Shown here one piece after another: positions 1-5,972 of a DNA stretch of 5,972 nt. Source of the DNA: Fidelibacterota bacterium (GTDB lineage Bacteria > Fidelibacterota > UBA2242); the NCBI GenBank assembly GCA_003527965.1, contig DPVY01000175.1, forward strand, positions 1-5,972, in the 5' to 3' direction. The notes below the pieces were generated by a model. The model did no database searches. It saw only the letters and a list, made by a program, of their open reading frames with translations, and had not been told where the DNA came from. A program made the translations under genes and the position numbers. The number at the start of each line of letters is the position of its first letter. Position 1 is the first letter of the stretch.

Positions 1-201
1 CGAGCGACGGGCTGCGATATTTTTACTGCCGGTCAATATCTGCAACCCACAAAGAGTCATCTTCCGGTAGATCGTTATGTTCATCCCGATGAATTTAATA
101 TTTACAAAGAAGCGGGCTTAAAAATGGGATTTCGCGCGGTGATGTCGGGACCGCTGGTGCGCAGTTCTTATCATGCCGAAGAATTGATGAACCTGTCGTA
201 A
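1..201 (+). CDS. lipA: Lipoyl synthase LipA, C-terminal fragment
   Basis: This is the last 66 residues of a protein whose start lies left of the window; the frame is open from base 1 to a TAA at 199-201. LipA is a radical-SAM enzyme that inserts two sulfur atoms into protein-bound octanoyl groups, giving the lipoyl cofactor of 2-oxoacid dehydrogenases and the glycine cleavage system in the cytoplasm. Seen here are the family's C-terminal signatures: GQYLQPT followed by HLPVDRYVHPDEF, then the closing SGPLVRSSYHAEE. The RSSY serine is known in the family as an unusual ligand of the auxiliary iron-sulfur cluster that donates sulfur, and it is intact. The catalytic CxxxCxxC half is outside the window and cannot be judged. 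No lipB is visible. The next gene starts 148 bases downstream on the same strand; nothing suggests a shared function. Confidence 0.95.
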   Translation, partial: RATGCDIFTAGQYLQPTKSHLPVDRYVHPDEFNIYKEAGLKMGFRAVMSGPLVRSSYHAEELMNLS

Positions 202-237
202 GATTCATACATACATTCACTTGCTTTTACCATCGCA

Positions 238-284
238 CCCAAATTCAATTTGGGAACAAGAAAACGAGAAAATTTGGGAATTAG
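238..284. repeat. 17-base palindrome plus a partial direct repeat, intergenic
   Basis: Bases 238-254 read CCCAAATTCAATTTGGG, a perfect palindrome with 8-base arms around one central C. As RNA it would more realistically form a 6-bp stem with a 5-base loop. The right half recurs 24 bases on: AATTTGGGAA occurs at 247-256 and at 271-280, and the match extends imperfectly (12 of 14 bases over 247-260 versus 271-284). Read on the minus strand, the two copies begin CTTGTTCCCAAATT and CTAATTCCCAAATT. This resembles the short TTCCCAA/TTGGGAA palindromes, conceptually translated as LVPKLQLG-like peptides, that I recall scattered between genes of many bacteria; that link is from memory, not from a search. 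No T-run follows on either strand, so it is not a standard terminator. It could also be an operator. Confidence 0.5.
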
Positions 285-349
285 GAAGACCGACTTTTTG
301 CAATTAAGCCCTGACATGCCTAAATTTCCCCGAAAAACCGAGAGAAGGA

Positions 350-1774
350 ATGGCATTTTTAGAGCTACTGTTTCCGCCGGATGATCCAATTACAAAAATT
401 CTGTTGCGCATCGCCCAAATCGCGGAACGCAACAATGTAGACGCTTACCTCGTCGGGGGCGCGATACGGGATCGAATATTGGGGCACGAAACTAAAGACA
501 TAGACGTAACCGTCGTCGGCAGCGGCATCGAATTCGCCAAAGCCATCGCCCATTCCTTTCGCCTGAAAAAAGTCCTCGAATATCCCCGCTTCGGCACCGC
601 TATGGTGCCCTATCATGACATCATTATTGAAGTCGCCACCGCCCGTTCGGAGCAGTATGAAAATAATTCCCGTAAACCCAAAGTCGCCGAAGGAAATCTT
701 CATGAGGACCTGTCCCGCCGGGATTTTACAATCAATGCTCTGGCGATGTCTCTGAATAAAGAATCGCTGTACGAATTGTCCGATTACTTTCAGGGTCTGC
801 ACGATCTCGATGCCGGAATTATTCGCACGCCCCTCGATCCGGTGACAACATTTTCCGAAGACCCTCTTCGAATGCTGAGAGCCATTCGCTTTTCCACTCA
901 GCTGGGATTTAAAATCGAAGACGAAACCTTCCGCGCCATCAGTAAAGTCAAAGACCGGATGGTCATCATCTCCCAGGAGCGAATCACCGAAGAATTAACC
1001 AAAATTCTGAAGGTCCCCCGCAAACCTTCACAGGCTTTTTTATTAATGAAAAAATGCGGTCTCCTGGAAATCATTCTGCCGGAAATTGCCAATCTCGATG
1101 GGGTGGATCAAAAAAACGGTTATCATCATAAAGATGTCTTCAACCATTCGCTACAGGTTCTGGACAATATTGCCGAAAAGACGGATAAATTCGAGTTGCG
1201 TTTCACCGCTCTCATTCACGATATCGCCAAACCGCAGACCAAGCGGTATGTGGAAGGTAAGGGCTGGACTTTCTATGGTCATGAGGAGTTGGGCGCCCGT
1301 ATGGTTAAACCGCTCTGTCGCCGTCTGAAACTGTCTAATAAAATTATGGAATACGCCGAAAAAATGACCCGCCTGCACCTGCGCCCGATTGCCATTGCCG
1401 AAGAAGGTGTTACCGATAGCGCTGTGCGGCGCCTGTGTGTCGATGCCGGCGAGCATATTGAAGATTTGATTACCCTCTGCCGGGCGGATATTACTTCTAA
1501 AAACCCCCGTAAAGTCGCCGAATACACCGCCAATTTCGATCGTGTTGTGGATAAAATTGCCGAAGTTGAGGAAAAAGATCGCCTGCGCGCCTTTCAGTCT
1601 CCCTTGCATGGCGATGAGATCATGAAAATCTGCAATCTGTCCCCCGGTCCCGCGGTGGGCTATGTCAAACGTGCCATCGAAGAAGCCATTCTATCAGGTG
1701 AAATACCAAACACCTACGAAGCCGCCAAAATGTATCTTGAATCACATAAAAAACGCTTATTGTCAGAAATTTAG
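350..1774 (+). CDS. cca: tRNA nucleotidyltransferase (CCA-adding/poly(A) polymerase family, class II) with HD domain
   Basis: This is a complete 474-residue cytoplasmic enzyme predicted to build or repair the 3' CCA end of tRNAs from CTP and ATP. The N-terminal nucleotidyltransferase head has the GGAIRD motif at residues 36-41 and the metal-binding DID at 50-52. RRDFTINALA at 123-132 follows. Then comes EDPLRMLRAIRF from residue 170, in which E170, D171 and R174 form the amino-acid template that selects the incoming nucleotide in class II enzymes. The neck contains QERITEEL. An HD phosphohydrolase domain follows, with HHKDVFNH at 259-266 and the H290-D291 pair in LIHDIAKP. HD-bearing family members can have 2',3'-cyclic phosphatase, 2'-nucleotidase or phosphatase activity, but that is not certain here. 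The length is normal for HD-containing members. The start is ATG 350: the frame is closed upstream by TAA 305-307, and no other usual start codon lies between. AAGGA at 345-349 abuts the ATG, an unusually short spacing. A sole A-adding or poly(A) role cannot be excluded without knowing whether the genome has a second family member. Confidence 0.93.
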   Translation: MAFLELLFPPDDPITKILLRIAQIAERNNVDAYLVGGAIRDRILGHETKDIDVTVVGSGIEFAKAIAHSFRLKKVLEYPRFGTAMVPYHDIIIEVATARSEQYENNSRKPKVAEGNLHEDLSRRDFTINALAMSLNKESLYELSDYFQGLHDLDAGIIRTPLDPVTTFSEDPLRMLRAIRFSTQLGFKIEDETFRAISKVKDRMVIISQERITEELTKILKVPRKPSQAFLLMKKCGLLEIILPEIANLDGVDQKNGYHHKDVFNHSLQVLDNIAEKTDKFELRFTALIHDIAKPQTKRYVEGKGWTFYGHEELGARMVKPLCRRLKLSNKIMEYAEKMTRLHLRPIAIAEEGVTDSAVRRLCVDAGEHIEDLITLCRADITSKNPRKVAEYTANFDRVVDKIAEVEEKDRLRAFQSPLHGDEIMKICNLSPGPAVGYVKRAIEEAILSGEIPNTYEAAKMYLESHKKRLLSEI

Positions 1775-1797
1775 AAGATTTCATTTTTATCTGACAA
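1760..1797 (+). terminator. Inverted repeat overlapping the cca stop, weak terminator or operator
   Basis: TTGTCAGA at 1760-1767 is the exact reverse complement of TCTGACAA at 1790-1797, giving an 8-bp stem with a 22-base AT-rich loop that includes the cca TAG stop (1772-1774). CTTTT follows the right arm. The long loop, only moderate GC in the stem and short T-run make an intrinsic terminator weak. A further ACTGACA at 1804-1810 repeats the right-arm core 14 bases downstream, so a protein-binding site ahead of the following operon is an equal alternative. The repeat is seen directly; its function is inferred. Confidence 0.3.
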
Positions 1798-1863
1798 CTT
1801 TTAACTGACACTCTACTCTAAGAAACATGTTGCTGAAAGAGGGATATGCCAGGAAAGACAATC

Positions 1864-1870
1864 AGGAGGA
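1864..1870 (+). promoter_or_regulatory. Ribosome binding site that fixes the Yip1-protein start
   Basis: AGGAGGA lies four bases before ATG 1875 and is the strongest Shine-Dalgarno match in the window. It decides against the in-frame ATG at 1827, which would add 16 hydrophilic residues (MLLKEGYARKDNQEET) and has no comparable site in front of it. Confidence 0.8.
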
Positions 1871-1874
1871 AACG

Positions 1875-2546
1875 ATGCCGTCAAAATTATTAACATTATT
1901 CTGGGAACCATCAGCTACTTTTCGTTCATTAAAAGTGAAGACAAACTGGTCGGACATTGTTATTCCGCTGCTAATTGTGACCATAGTGAGTCTGATACTT
2001 ACCCCTTACATTGTGCCCATTGCAATGACGGAACAGAAAGTCCGCATTAAATCCAGCGAACGACTGGCCGATATTCAGAAGGAAACAATCATCGAACGCA
2101 TGGAGAGCAAGGCGGATTCGCCGGTGCAGTATATTACTACCGCTGTTGCTATCATTGTTAAAACGCTGGTGTTGGCAGCCGTCATGTTGTTCATCGGCAA
2201 TTTTTTATTGGGCGGTGAAACCAAATATAAGACAATGCTTGGAGTTACAGCCTATGTGGGATTGGTGGATGTCGTTAGCCTTGGTATAAAAACGCCTTTA
2301 ATCATTTCCCAGGGTAGTACGAAAATTTATACAAGTCTTGCTTTACTGTTCGAAGAAAGCAGTAGTTTTATGTTTCGGTTTATGACGAATATCGATGCCT
2401 TTGCTTTGTGGAAGATCGTCCTTTTCAGCATCGCCCTTGGTGTTATTATAGATAAAAAAGCATCAAAGCCTTTTGGGATCATCATAGTCATTTGGTTATT
2501 ATACGCTGTCGTCGCAGCGCTGTTAGCCGGGTTTGCAAAAATATAA
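1875..2546 (+). CDS. Yip1-domain integral membrane protein
   Basis: This is a 223-residue inner-membrane protein. About five hydrophobic segments can be read: residues 28-50, 86-112, 122-145, 176-194 and 199-221. A charged stretch, about 53-83 (rich in E, K and R), separates the first two. The opening LLTLFWEPSATFRSLK, the GG-E-x-KYKTMLGVTAY stretch after the second helix and the NIDAFALWKIVLFSIALGVI segment near 172-191 are the pattern of bacterial Yip1-family (PF04893-like) proteins. The family is named after eukaryotic Golgi/Rab-interacting proteins; the bacterial members have no established biochemical role. I see no catalytic motif. It heads the run of envelope genes: the TolC-like gene starts 16 bases after its stop, so co-transcription is likely, and a role in assembling or regulating the export system is inferred from context only. 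A generic polytopic membrane protein unrelated to Yip1 is the main alternative. Confidence 0.8.
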   Translation: MPSKLLTLFWEPSATFRSLKVKTNWSDIVIPLLIVTIVSLILTPYIVPIAMTEQKVRIKSSERLADIQKETIIERMESKADSPVQYITTAVAIIVKTLVLAAVMLFIGNFLLGGETKYKTMLGVTAYVGLVDVVSLGIKTPLIISQGSTKIYTSLALLFEESSSFMFRFMTNIDAFALWKIVLFSIALGVIIDKKASKPFGIIIVIWLLYAVVAALLAGFAKI

Positions 2547-2550
2547 GAAT

Positions 2551-2555
2551 AAGGA
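2551..2555 (+). promoter_or_regulatory. Ribosome binding site that fixes the TolC-like start
   Basis: AAGGA sits seven bases before ATG 2563. An in-frame ATG at 2533 would overlap the upstream gene and place ten polar, Lys-rich residues ahead of an otherwise clean signal peptide, so 2563 is preferred. Confidence 0.75.
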
Positions 2556-2562
2556 TTGTGTT

Positions 2563-3858
2563 ATGCGTAAATTTCTGATAATCACATTATTATTAATAAC
2601 AACTGCTGCCTTTGGCGCAGAGAAATTAAGTCTTCAGGATTGTATCAATATTGCTCTGGAGAAGAACCCTAACCTGACAATTGCCTCAAAACAGGTGAGC
2701 GCCTACAGATCCGGTGTGCGCGGTTCATATGGGTCGATATTGCCCTATGTCAGCGCCGGCGCCAGATCCAGTCGTTCCACTCAGGGACCTAACGAATACA
2801 TAGCTTATGGTACTAAATTTGTCAGTCCCGATACAACCACATATTACTATTCCGCCGGTATAACCTATAATCAAAATATCTTTGACGGCGGGAAATGGTG
2901 GAACAATATCCGGCTGGCTAAGAACAGTTTGGACGGCGCTATTTATGATCGGAATCTTACACGACAAAGCATCATCGCCAATGTTACCGAAAAATTTTAT
3001 AATGTTCTGAAAGCCAGAGAGCTACTGAATGTCTATGAAATGGCATTAAAAAACAGCCGGGAACAGTTAGGTAAAACCGAAGAGATGTATAAAATCGGTC
3101 AGGTAGCCAAGAAAGACCTTTTTAAAGCCCAGGTTAGTGAAGGCAATGACCGTCTGAATGTGATCCGTCAGAAATCGGTTATCCGGTTGGCAATGTCTGA
3201 TCTGAATGTCGCCATCGGACAGACGCCGAATATCCCGCTCGACATTTATGAGGACGAATATAAAATCACTGAAAATGTGGGAAAAGAAGTTGCTGTCAAA
3301 AAAGCTATTGCCGGTAATCAGGAATACAATTCACTGATTACTCAGAAGACATCGGCTTTCCTGCAATATAAAATCGCTCAAGGTGACTGTTTCCCGACAT
3401 TAAGTTCGACATTCTCCTATTACCGTGGTGGTCCCGAATTCTCCCACGCTTATGAAGATTTTGATAAATGGTGGAATACCAATTTAACCTTTAATCTGAG
3501 TTTTCCACTGTTTGACGGCTTTCGCCGGAAAACCAATATCCAGCAGAAAAGGCTGAACTATAATATATATGAAGACCGTATCGAGCAGAAAAGAATAGAA
3601 ATAGAGAGCCAAATCGAAAATCTGATTCTGACCCTGGACACCTTCCGCGAAATGCTCGCTATTAATGAACTGAATATCGAATCCGCCAGGGAAGACCTGC
3701 GCCTGGCGCAGGAAATGTATCGTCTCAATTCGGCAACCCTTCTCGAAGTTCTGGATGCCCAGGTGACATTAACCCGCGCACAGGGCAATTTAATCACCAC
3801 TAAATACGATGCAAAAATCATCGAAGCACAACTGGCATTAGTCATGGGAACGCTTTAA
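2563..3858 (+). CDS. TolC-family outer-membrane efflux protein
   Basis: This is a 431-residue exported protein predicted to trimerise into an outer-membrane channel with a long periplasmic alpha-barrel, the exit duct of a tripartite efflux or type I secretion system. Residues 1-19 form a signal peptide (MRK, hydrophobic core, TTAAFGA), with cleavage near A19/E20. The mature protein opens with LSLQDCINIALEKNPNL, the usual first helix of the family. The two internal repeats of the outer-membrane efflux (OEP) fold are visible: each has a beta-strand region ending in an FDG turn (F107-D108-G109 and F317-D318-G319) followed by long heptad-like helices. The second repeat closes with LLEVLDAQVTLTRAQ around residues 393-407, a hallmark of the family. 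Length is normal (about 420-490). It lies 16 bases after the Yip1 gene and 16 before the adaptor gene, consistent with a channel dedicated to that adaptor. The substrate cannot be read from the sequence. Confidence 0.94.
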   Translation: MRKFLIITLLLITTAAFGAEKLSLQDCINIALEKNPNLTIASKQVSAYRSGVRGSYGSILPYVSAGARSSRSTQGPNEYIAYGTKFVSPDTTTYYYSAGITYNQNIFDGGKWWNNIRLAKNSLDGAIYDRNLTRQSIIANVTEKFYNVLKARELLNVYEMALKNSREQLGKTEEMYKIGQVAKKDLFKAQVSEGNDRLNVIRQKSVIRLAMSDLNVAIGQTPNIPLDIYEDEYKITENVGKEVAVKKAIAGNQEYNSLITQKTSAFLQYKIAQGDCFPTLSSTFSYYRGGPEFSHAYEDFDKWWNTNLTFNLSFPLFDGFRRKTNIQQKRLNYNIYEDRIEQKRIEIESQIENLILTLDTFREMLAINELNIESAREDLRLAQEMYRLNSATLLEVLDAQVTLTRAQGNLITTKYDAKIIEAQLALVMGTL

Positions 3859-3874
3859 CTAAACCGGGGAATAA

Positions 3875-5155
3875 ATGAAGAAAAAAAACAGACGTAAACT
3901 CATTATTCTAATTATCCTGGCTGTCATTGTCGGGGTAGTCATAGTTGCAAATACGAAGAAGAGCAAAATCAAACCAATTGCCGTTCAAACCGCCAGGGTT
4001 AAACGGGAAAAAATCGTTCAGACCGTTAACGCCTCGGGATTATTAACCCCTAAAACTCAGGTTAAGATTAGCGCCAATGTCGCCGCCCGGATCACGAATA
4101 TTACCGTGAAATTAGGTGATATTGTTAAGCGGGGCGACCTGCTGGTGGAACTGGATAAAGCACAGTACGAAGCCGCCTATGAACGGGCTCTTTCGGTCGT
4201 TCAATCCGCTGAAGCCAACGGGAGGAAAGTGTCCAGTGAACTGAAGCGGGTCAAAGAATTATTTAAAAACGATCTTACATCCGAGGCTGATCTCGAAGCC
4301 GTCAGCGCGCAAACCGAAATCGCCGAAAGCCAGGTAATACAGGCTAAAGCCGCCCTGAAACAGGTTGCCGATGATCTGAGCAAAACCCGTATTCTGGCGC
4401 CGATGGACGGTGTTGTCACCAGTATCAATAAAGAAGTTGGTGAAATCGCCCTGGGGTCGGTATTCCAGGAAGATGTTATCCTGGTTATTTCCGACATGTC
4501 CAGGATGGAGGTAAAAGCCGAAGTGGATGAAACCGATGTGGTAAGTGTTAGCGAGGGCGATACGGCTCTGGTTGAAATCGATGCCATTCCCGATACCACC
4601 TACAAAGGCATTGTATCTGAGATTGCTCACAGCGCCACTACCCGCGGACTGGGAACTCAGGAACAGGTTACTAATTTTGAGATCGAAGTTTCTGTTATCG
4701 GGCAGGATACGCGTTTTCGTCCCGGTATGTCGGCTACCGTGGATATTATTACCGAAACTAAGGACAGCGCAATCGTCGTACCCATTCAAGCCCTGACCGT
4801 TCGGCAGCCGTTGCCGGCGGATTCTGTCGAAGCGTCTGGCGTAGTCCAAACTCCTCGGGAAGCGCTAAATTCCGGTAACCCGAAGTCAAAAACCGTGGAT
4901 GTAATCTTTGTTGTAAAAGATGAAAAAGAGAGCCAGCCCCGGAAAGGTCTTTTCAAGAAAAAAGTCCATCCGGTTGCCGGGCAGCGTGTTGTCAAGGTTG
5001 GCATCAGCAGCGAAACTCAATTCGAGATCATCAGCGGGCTCGATGAAGATGAAGAAATAGTAATCGGAAGTTATAAAGCCATCAGTAAGGAGCTGAAACA
5101 CGGCAGCCCATTGAAAATAACGAATAACGATAAAGCAAAGGGGAAAGAAAAATGA
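3875..5155 (+). CDS. Periplasmic adaptor (membrane fusion protein), MacA/HlyD type
   Basis: This is a 426-residue protein predicted to link an inner-membrane pump to the TolC-like channel. Residues 1-8 are strongly basic and a single uncleaved-looking membrane helix spans about 9-26, so it is an anchored protein rather than a lipoprotein (no lipobox Cys). The lipoyl/barrel-sandwich half is at about 60-95 (ITVKLGDIVKRGDLLVELD). An alpha-helical hairpin of about 70 residues follows (96-168). The second lipoyl half starts at LSKTRILAPMDGVV (L174-A175-P176). A beta-barrel domain begins near 209 (MEVKAEVDETDV) and runs to about 300, ending in VPIQAL (302-307). A membrane-proximal domain at about 342-418 closes the protein. 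The last domain carries a charged insertion (about 348-366, Lys-rich), and 310-341 is a Pro/Ser-rich linker. The short hairpin and domain order match MacA-like partners of MacB ABC pumps better than long-hairpin HlyD or EmrA. An RND partner is possible. GGGGA at 3866-3870 precedes the ATG by four bases. Its stop overlaps the next start. Confidence 0.92.
   Translation: MKKKNRRKLIILIILAVIVGVVIVANTKKSKIKPIAVQTARVKREKIVQTVNASGLLTPKTQVKISANVAARITNITVKLGDIVKRGDLLVELDKAQYEAAYERALSVVQSAEANGRKVSSELKRVKELFKNDLTSEADLEAVSAQTEIAESQVIQAKAALKQVADDLSKTRILAPMDGVVTSINKEVGEIALGSVFQEDVILVISDMSRMEVKAEVDETDVVSVSEGDTALVEIDAIPDTTYKGIVSEIAHSATTRGLGTQEQVTNFEIEVSVIGQDTRFRPGMSATVDIITETKDSAIVVPIQALTVRQPLPADSVEASGVVQTPREALNSGNPKSKTVDVIFVVKDEKESQPRKGLFKKKVHPVAGQRVVKVGISSETQFEIISGLDEDEEIVIGSYKAISKELKHGSPLKITNNDKAKGKEK
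5137..5144 (+). promoter_or_regulatory. Ribosome binding site within the adaptor gene's 3' end
   Basis: AAAGGGGA lies seven bases before ATG 5152, inside the last codons of the adaptor gene. Together with the ATGA overlap at 5152-5155 it fixes the start of the last gene and suggests translational coupling. Confidence 0.65.
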
Positions 5156-5972
5156 AACGCTTATTTTTAATAATAATGGTTGTGTTTATCTTCGGGCTGG
5201 TTGTCAACGCCCAGGAAAAATTTGATAAAACAGAAGAAGAACAGGAGACTGTTACCGATTCGGTTGTTATCGAAGACGAATACGACGAACAAATCAATGA
5301 TGACGAAAAAGGAAGCACAAAAATCGAAGTTGACGTTGACTGGGACGACTGGGATGAAGACTGGAATAAATGGCGCGAAAAACGTAAAGAAGACTGGAAA
5401 AGCAGCAAAAAGCGCGGCTTTTTCCGGGGCGGCGCCGGCGGCTGGGACTATTACATGATGAAATTAGAAGTCGACGACATCAATGCTAAACTGGCGGAAA
5501 TTGGTCTGGATCCTTTTGATAAAAATATCTTTCTGACCGGTGGTGGCGGCTGGGGATTTATCGGTCACGGTATCCGTATCGGTGGCATTGGTGCGGGAGG
5601 CAAAGTAGTCTCAAGAGGAACGCCTTTCGGAGGAAACGATACTAAAGAGGTCGTAATGCGCATCGGATTTGGCGGCTTTACTATTGAAAAGGTATTTCAC
5701 CCCTTTAACAGGAGTGAAATATATCTTGGTACAATGATCGGCGGCGGAAATATGAGCATCGAATTTTCACAGTGGTCAGAAAACAATACCTGGGAGCACC
5801 TGTGGAGCGGATACGACTCCACCTATACCGATGGTTACAGAACTTATCAAAATAATATAAAAACCCATTATTTTACTTTGCTGCCTACCATAGGAGTACG
5901 CTACAATGTTTTTCGCTGGGCTGCTGTCGGTTTGAACGTTGGCTATGTATATACTCATGAGAGTCAGGATGG
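5152..5972 (+). CDS. Exported Trp/Gly-rich protein of unknown family, probably beta-barrel; 3' end outside window
   Basis: The frame is open from ATG 5152 to the right edge (273 codons plus two bases, no stop), so only the N-terminal part is seen. I do not recognise a named family. Residues 1-20 form a signal peptide (MKR, hydrophobic core, VVNA), with cleavage expected at A20/Q21. Residues 21-63 are very acidic (18 Asp/Glu of 43). Residues 64-82 carry Trp at 64, 67, 71, 74 and 82, which fall on one face of a helix. A basic stretch (83-92) and GGAGGW (93-98) follow. Then comes a short segment with LDPFDKNIFL at 119-128, and a run of Gly-rich alternating stretches (GGGGWGFIGHGIRIGGIG from 130). 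Later stretches such as TLLPTIGVRYNVFRWAAVGLNVGYVYTHE have the aromatic/small alternation of outer-membrane beta strands. It overlaps the adaptor gene by four bases, so it very likely acts with the efflux genes, perhaps at the outer membrane or in the periplasm. No catalytic motif is visible. Confidence 0.85.
   Translation, partial: MKRLFLIIMVVFIFGLVVNAQEKFDKTEEEQETVTDSVVIEDEYDEQINDDEKGSTKIEVDVDWDDWDEDWNKWREKRKEDWKSSKKRGFFRGGAGGWDYYMMKLEVDDINAKLAEIGLDPFDKNIFLTGGGGWGFIGHGIRIGGIGAGGKVVSRGTPFGGNDTKEVVMRIGFGGFTIEKVFHPFNRSEIYLGTMIGGGNMSIEFSQWSENNTWEHLWSGYDSTYTDGYRTYQNNIKTHYFTLLPTIGVRYNVFRWAAVGLNVGYVYTHESQD

Noticed and set aside
221..249. Possible promoter TTGCTT-17-TTCAAT ahead of cca
   Set aside because: Only three of six and four of six consensus bases match, and the -10 part lies within the palindrome; too weak to list.
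171..389. Minus-strand 72-codon frame across the lipA-cca gap
   Set aside because: It overlaps both flanking genes and its LVPKL/LIPKF content comes from the intergenic palindrome, not from a protein family.
1791..1819. Possible promoter CTGACA-17-TACTCT ahead of the efflux operon
   Set aside because: The -35 part is good but the -10 part matches only three of six bases, and the host's promoter consensus is unknown.
4259..4849. Long minus-strand frame (196 codons) inside the adaptor gene
   Set aside because: It lies wholly antisense to a clear adaptor gene, shows no recognisable domain and is best explained as a codon-composition shadow. The same applies to 1151-1609 and 365-802 within cca.
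5180..5458. Plus-strand 92-codon frame inside the last gene
   Set aside because: It is a Lys/Thr-rich shadow of the acidic, Trp-rich coding frame that starts at 5152 with a signal peptide and an ATGA-coupled start.
1..5972. CRISPR array, tRNA/rRNA genes, insertion sequence or attachment site
   Set aside because: No regularly spaced repeats, no cloverleaf-like or rRNA segments, and no transposase or integrase frame were seen; almost all of the window is ordinary coding sequence.

Overview
All genes in this window lie on the + strand. They suggest a Gram-negative bacterium of moderate GC: there is a TolC-type outer-membrane efflux protein, a periplasmic adaptor and a signal-peptide-bearing, beta-rich envelope protein. 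The class II tRNA nucleotidyltransferase with a C-terminal HD domain and the short TTCCCAAATT-type intergenic palindrome would fit a member of the Bacteroidota/FCB-like or related candidate phyla. That placement is an impression, not something the sequence proves.

Layout: (1) 1-201 is the 3' end of lipA (lipoyl synthase). (2) 202-349 is a 148-base intergenic stretch with a 17-base palindrome and a partial second copy of its right half. (3) 350-1774 is a complete tRNA nucleotidyltransferase/poly(A) polymerase-family gene with an HD domain (cca-like). (4) 1760-1797 is an inverted repeat that straddles the cca stop codon, inside and just before a 100-base gap. (5) 1875-5972 is a tight four-gene run: a five-helix Yip1-domain membrane protein, a TolC-family outer-membrane protein, a MacA/HlyD-type adaptor, and a protein of unknown family that runs off the right edge. 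The gaps are 16, 16 and -4 bases (an ATGA overlap), so this looks like one operon.

The first two genes are housekeeping (lipoate synthesis, tRNA 3'-end maturation) and have no evident link to the rest. The four-gene block looks like an envelope export module. The adaptor would bridge an inner-membrane pump to the TolC-like channel. No pump (MacB-type ABC transporter or RND) is visible, so it is probably encoded beyond the right edge. The Yip1 protein and the Trp- and Gly-rich exported protein are the unexplained members. The latter is the best candidate for something undescribed: after its signal peptide come a strongly acidic stretch, a predicted helix with five Trp on one face, and a glycine-rich, probably beta-barrel body.
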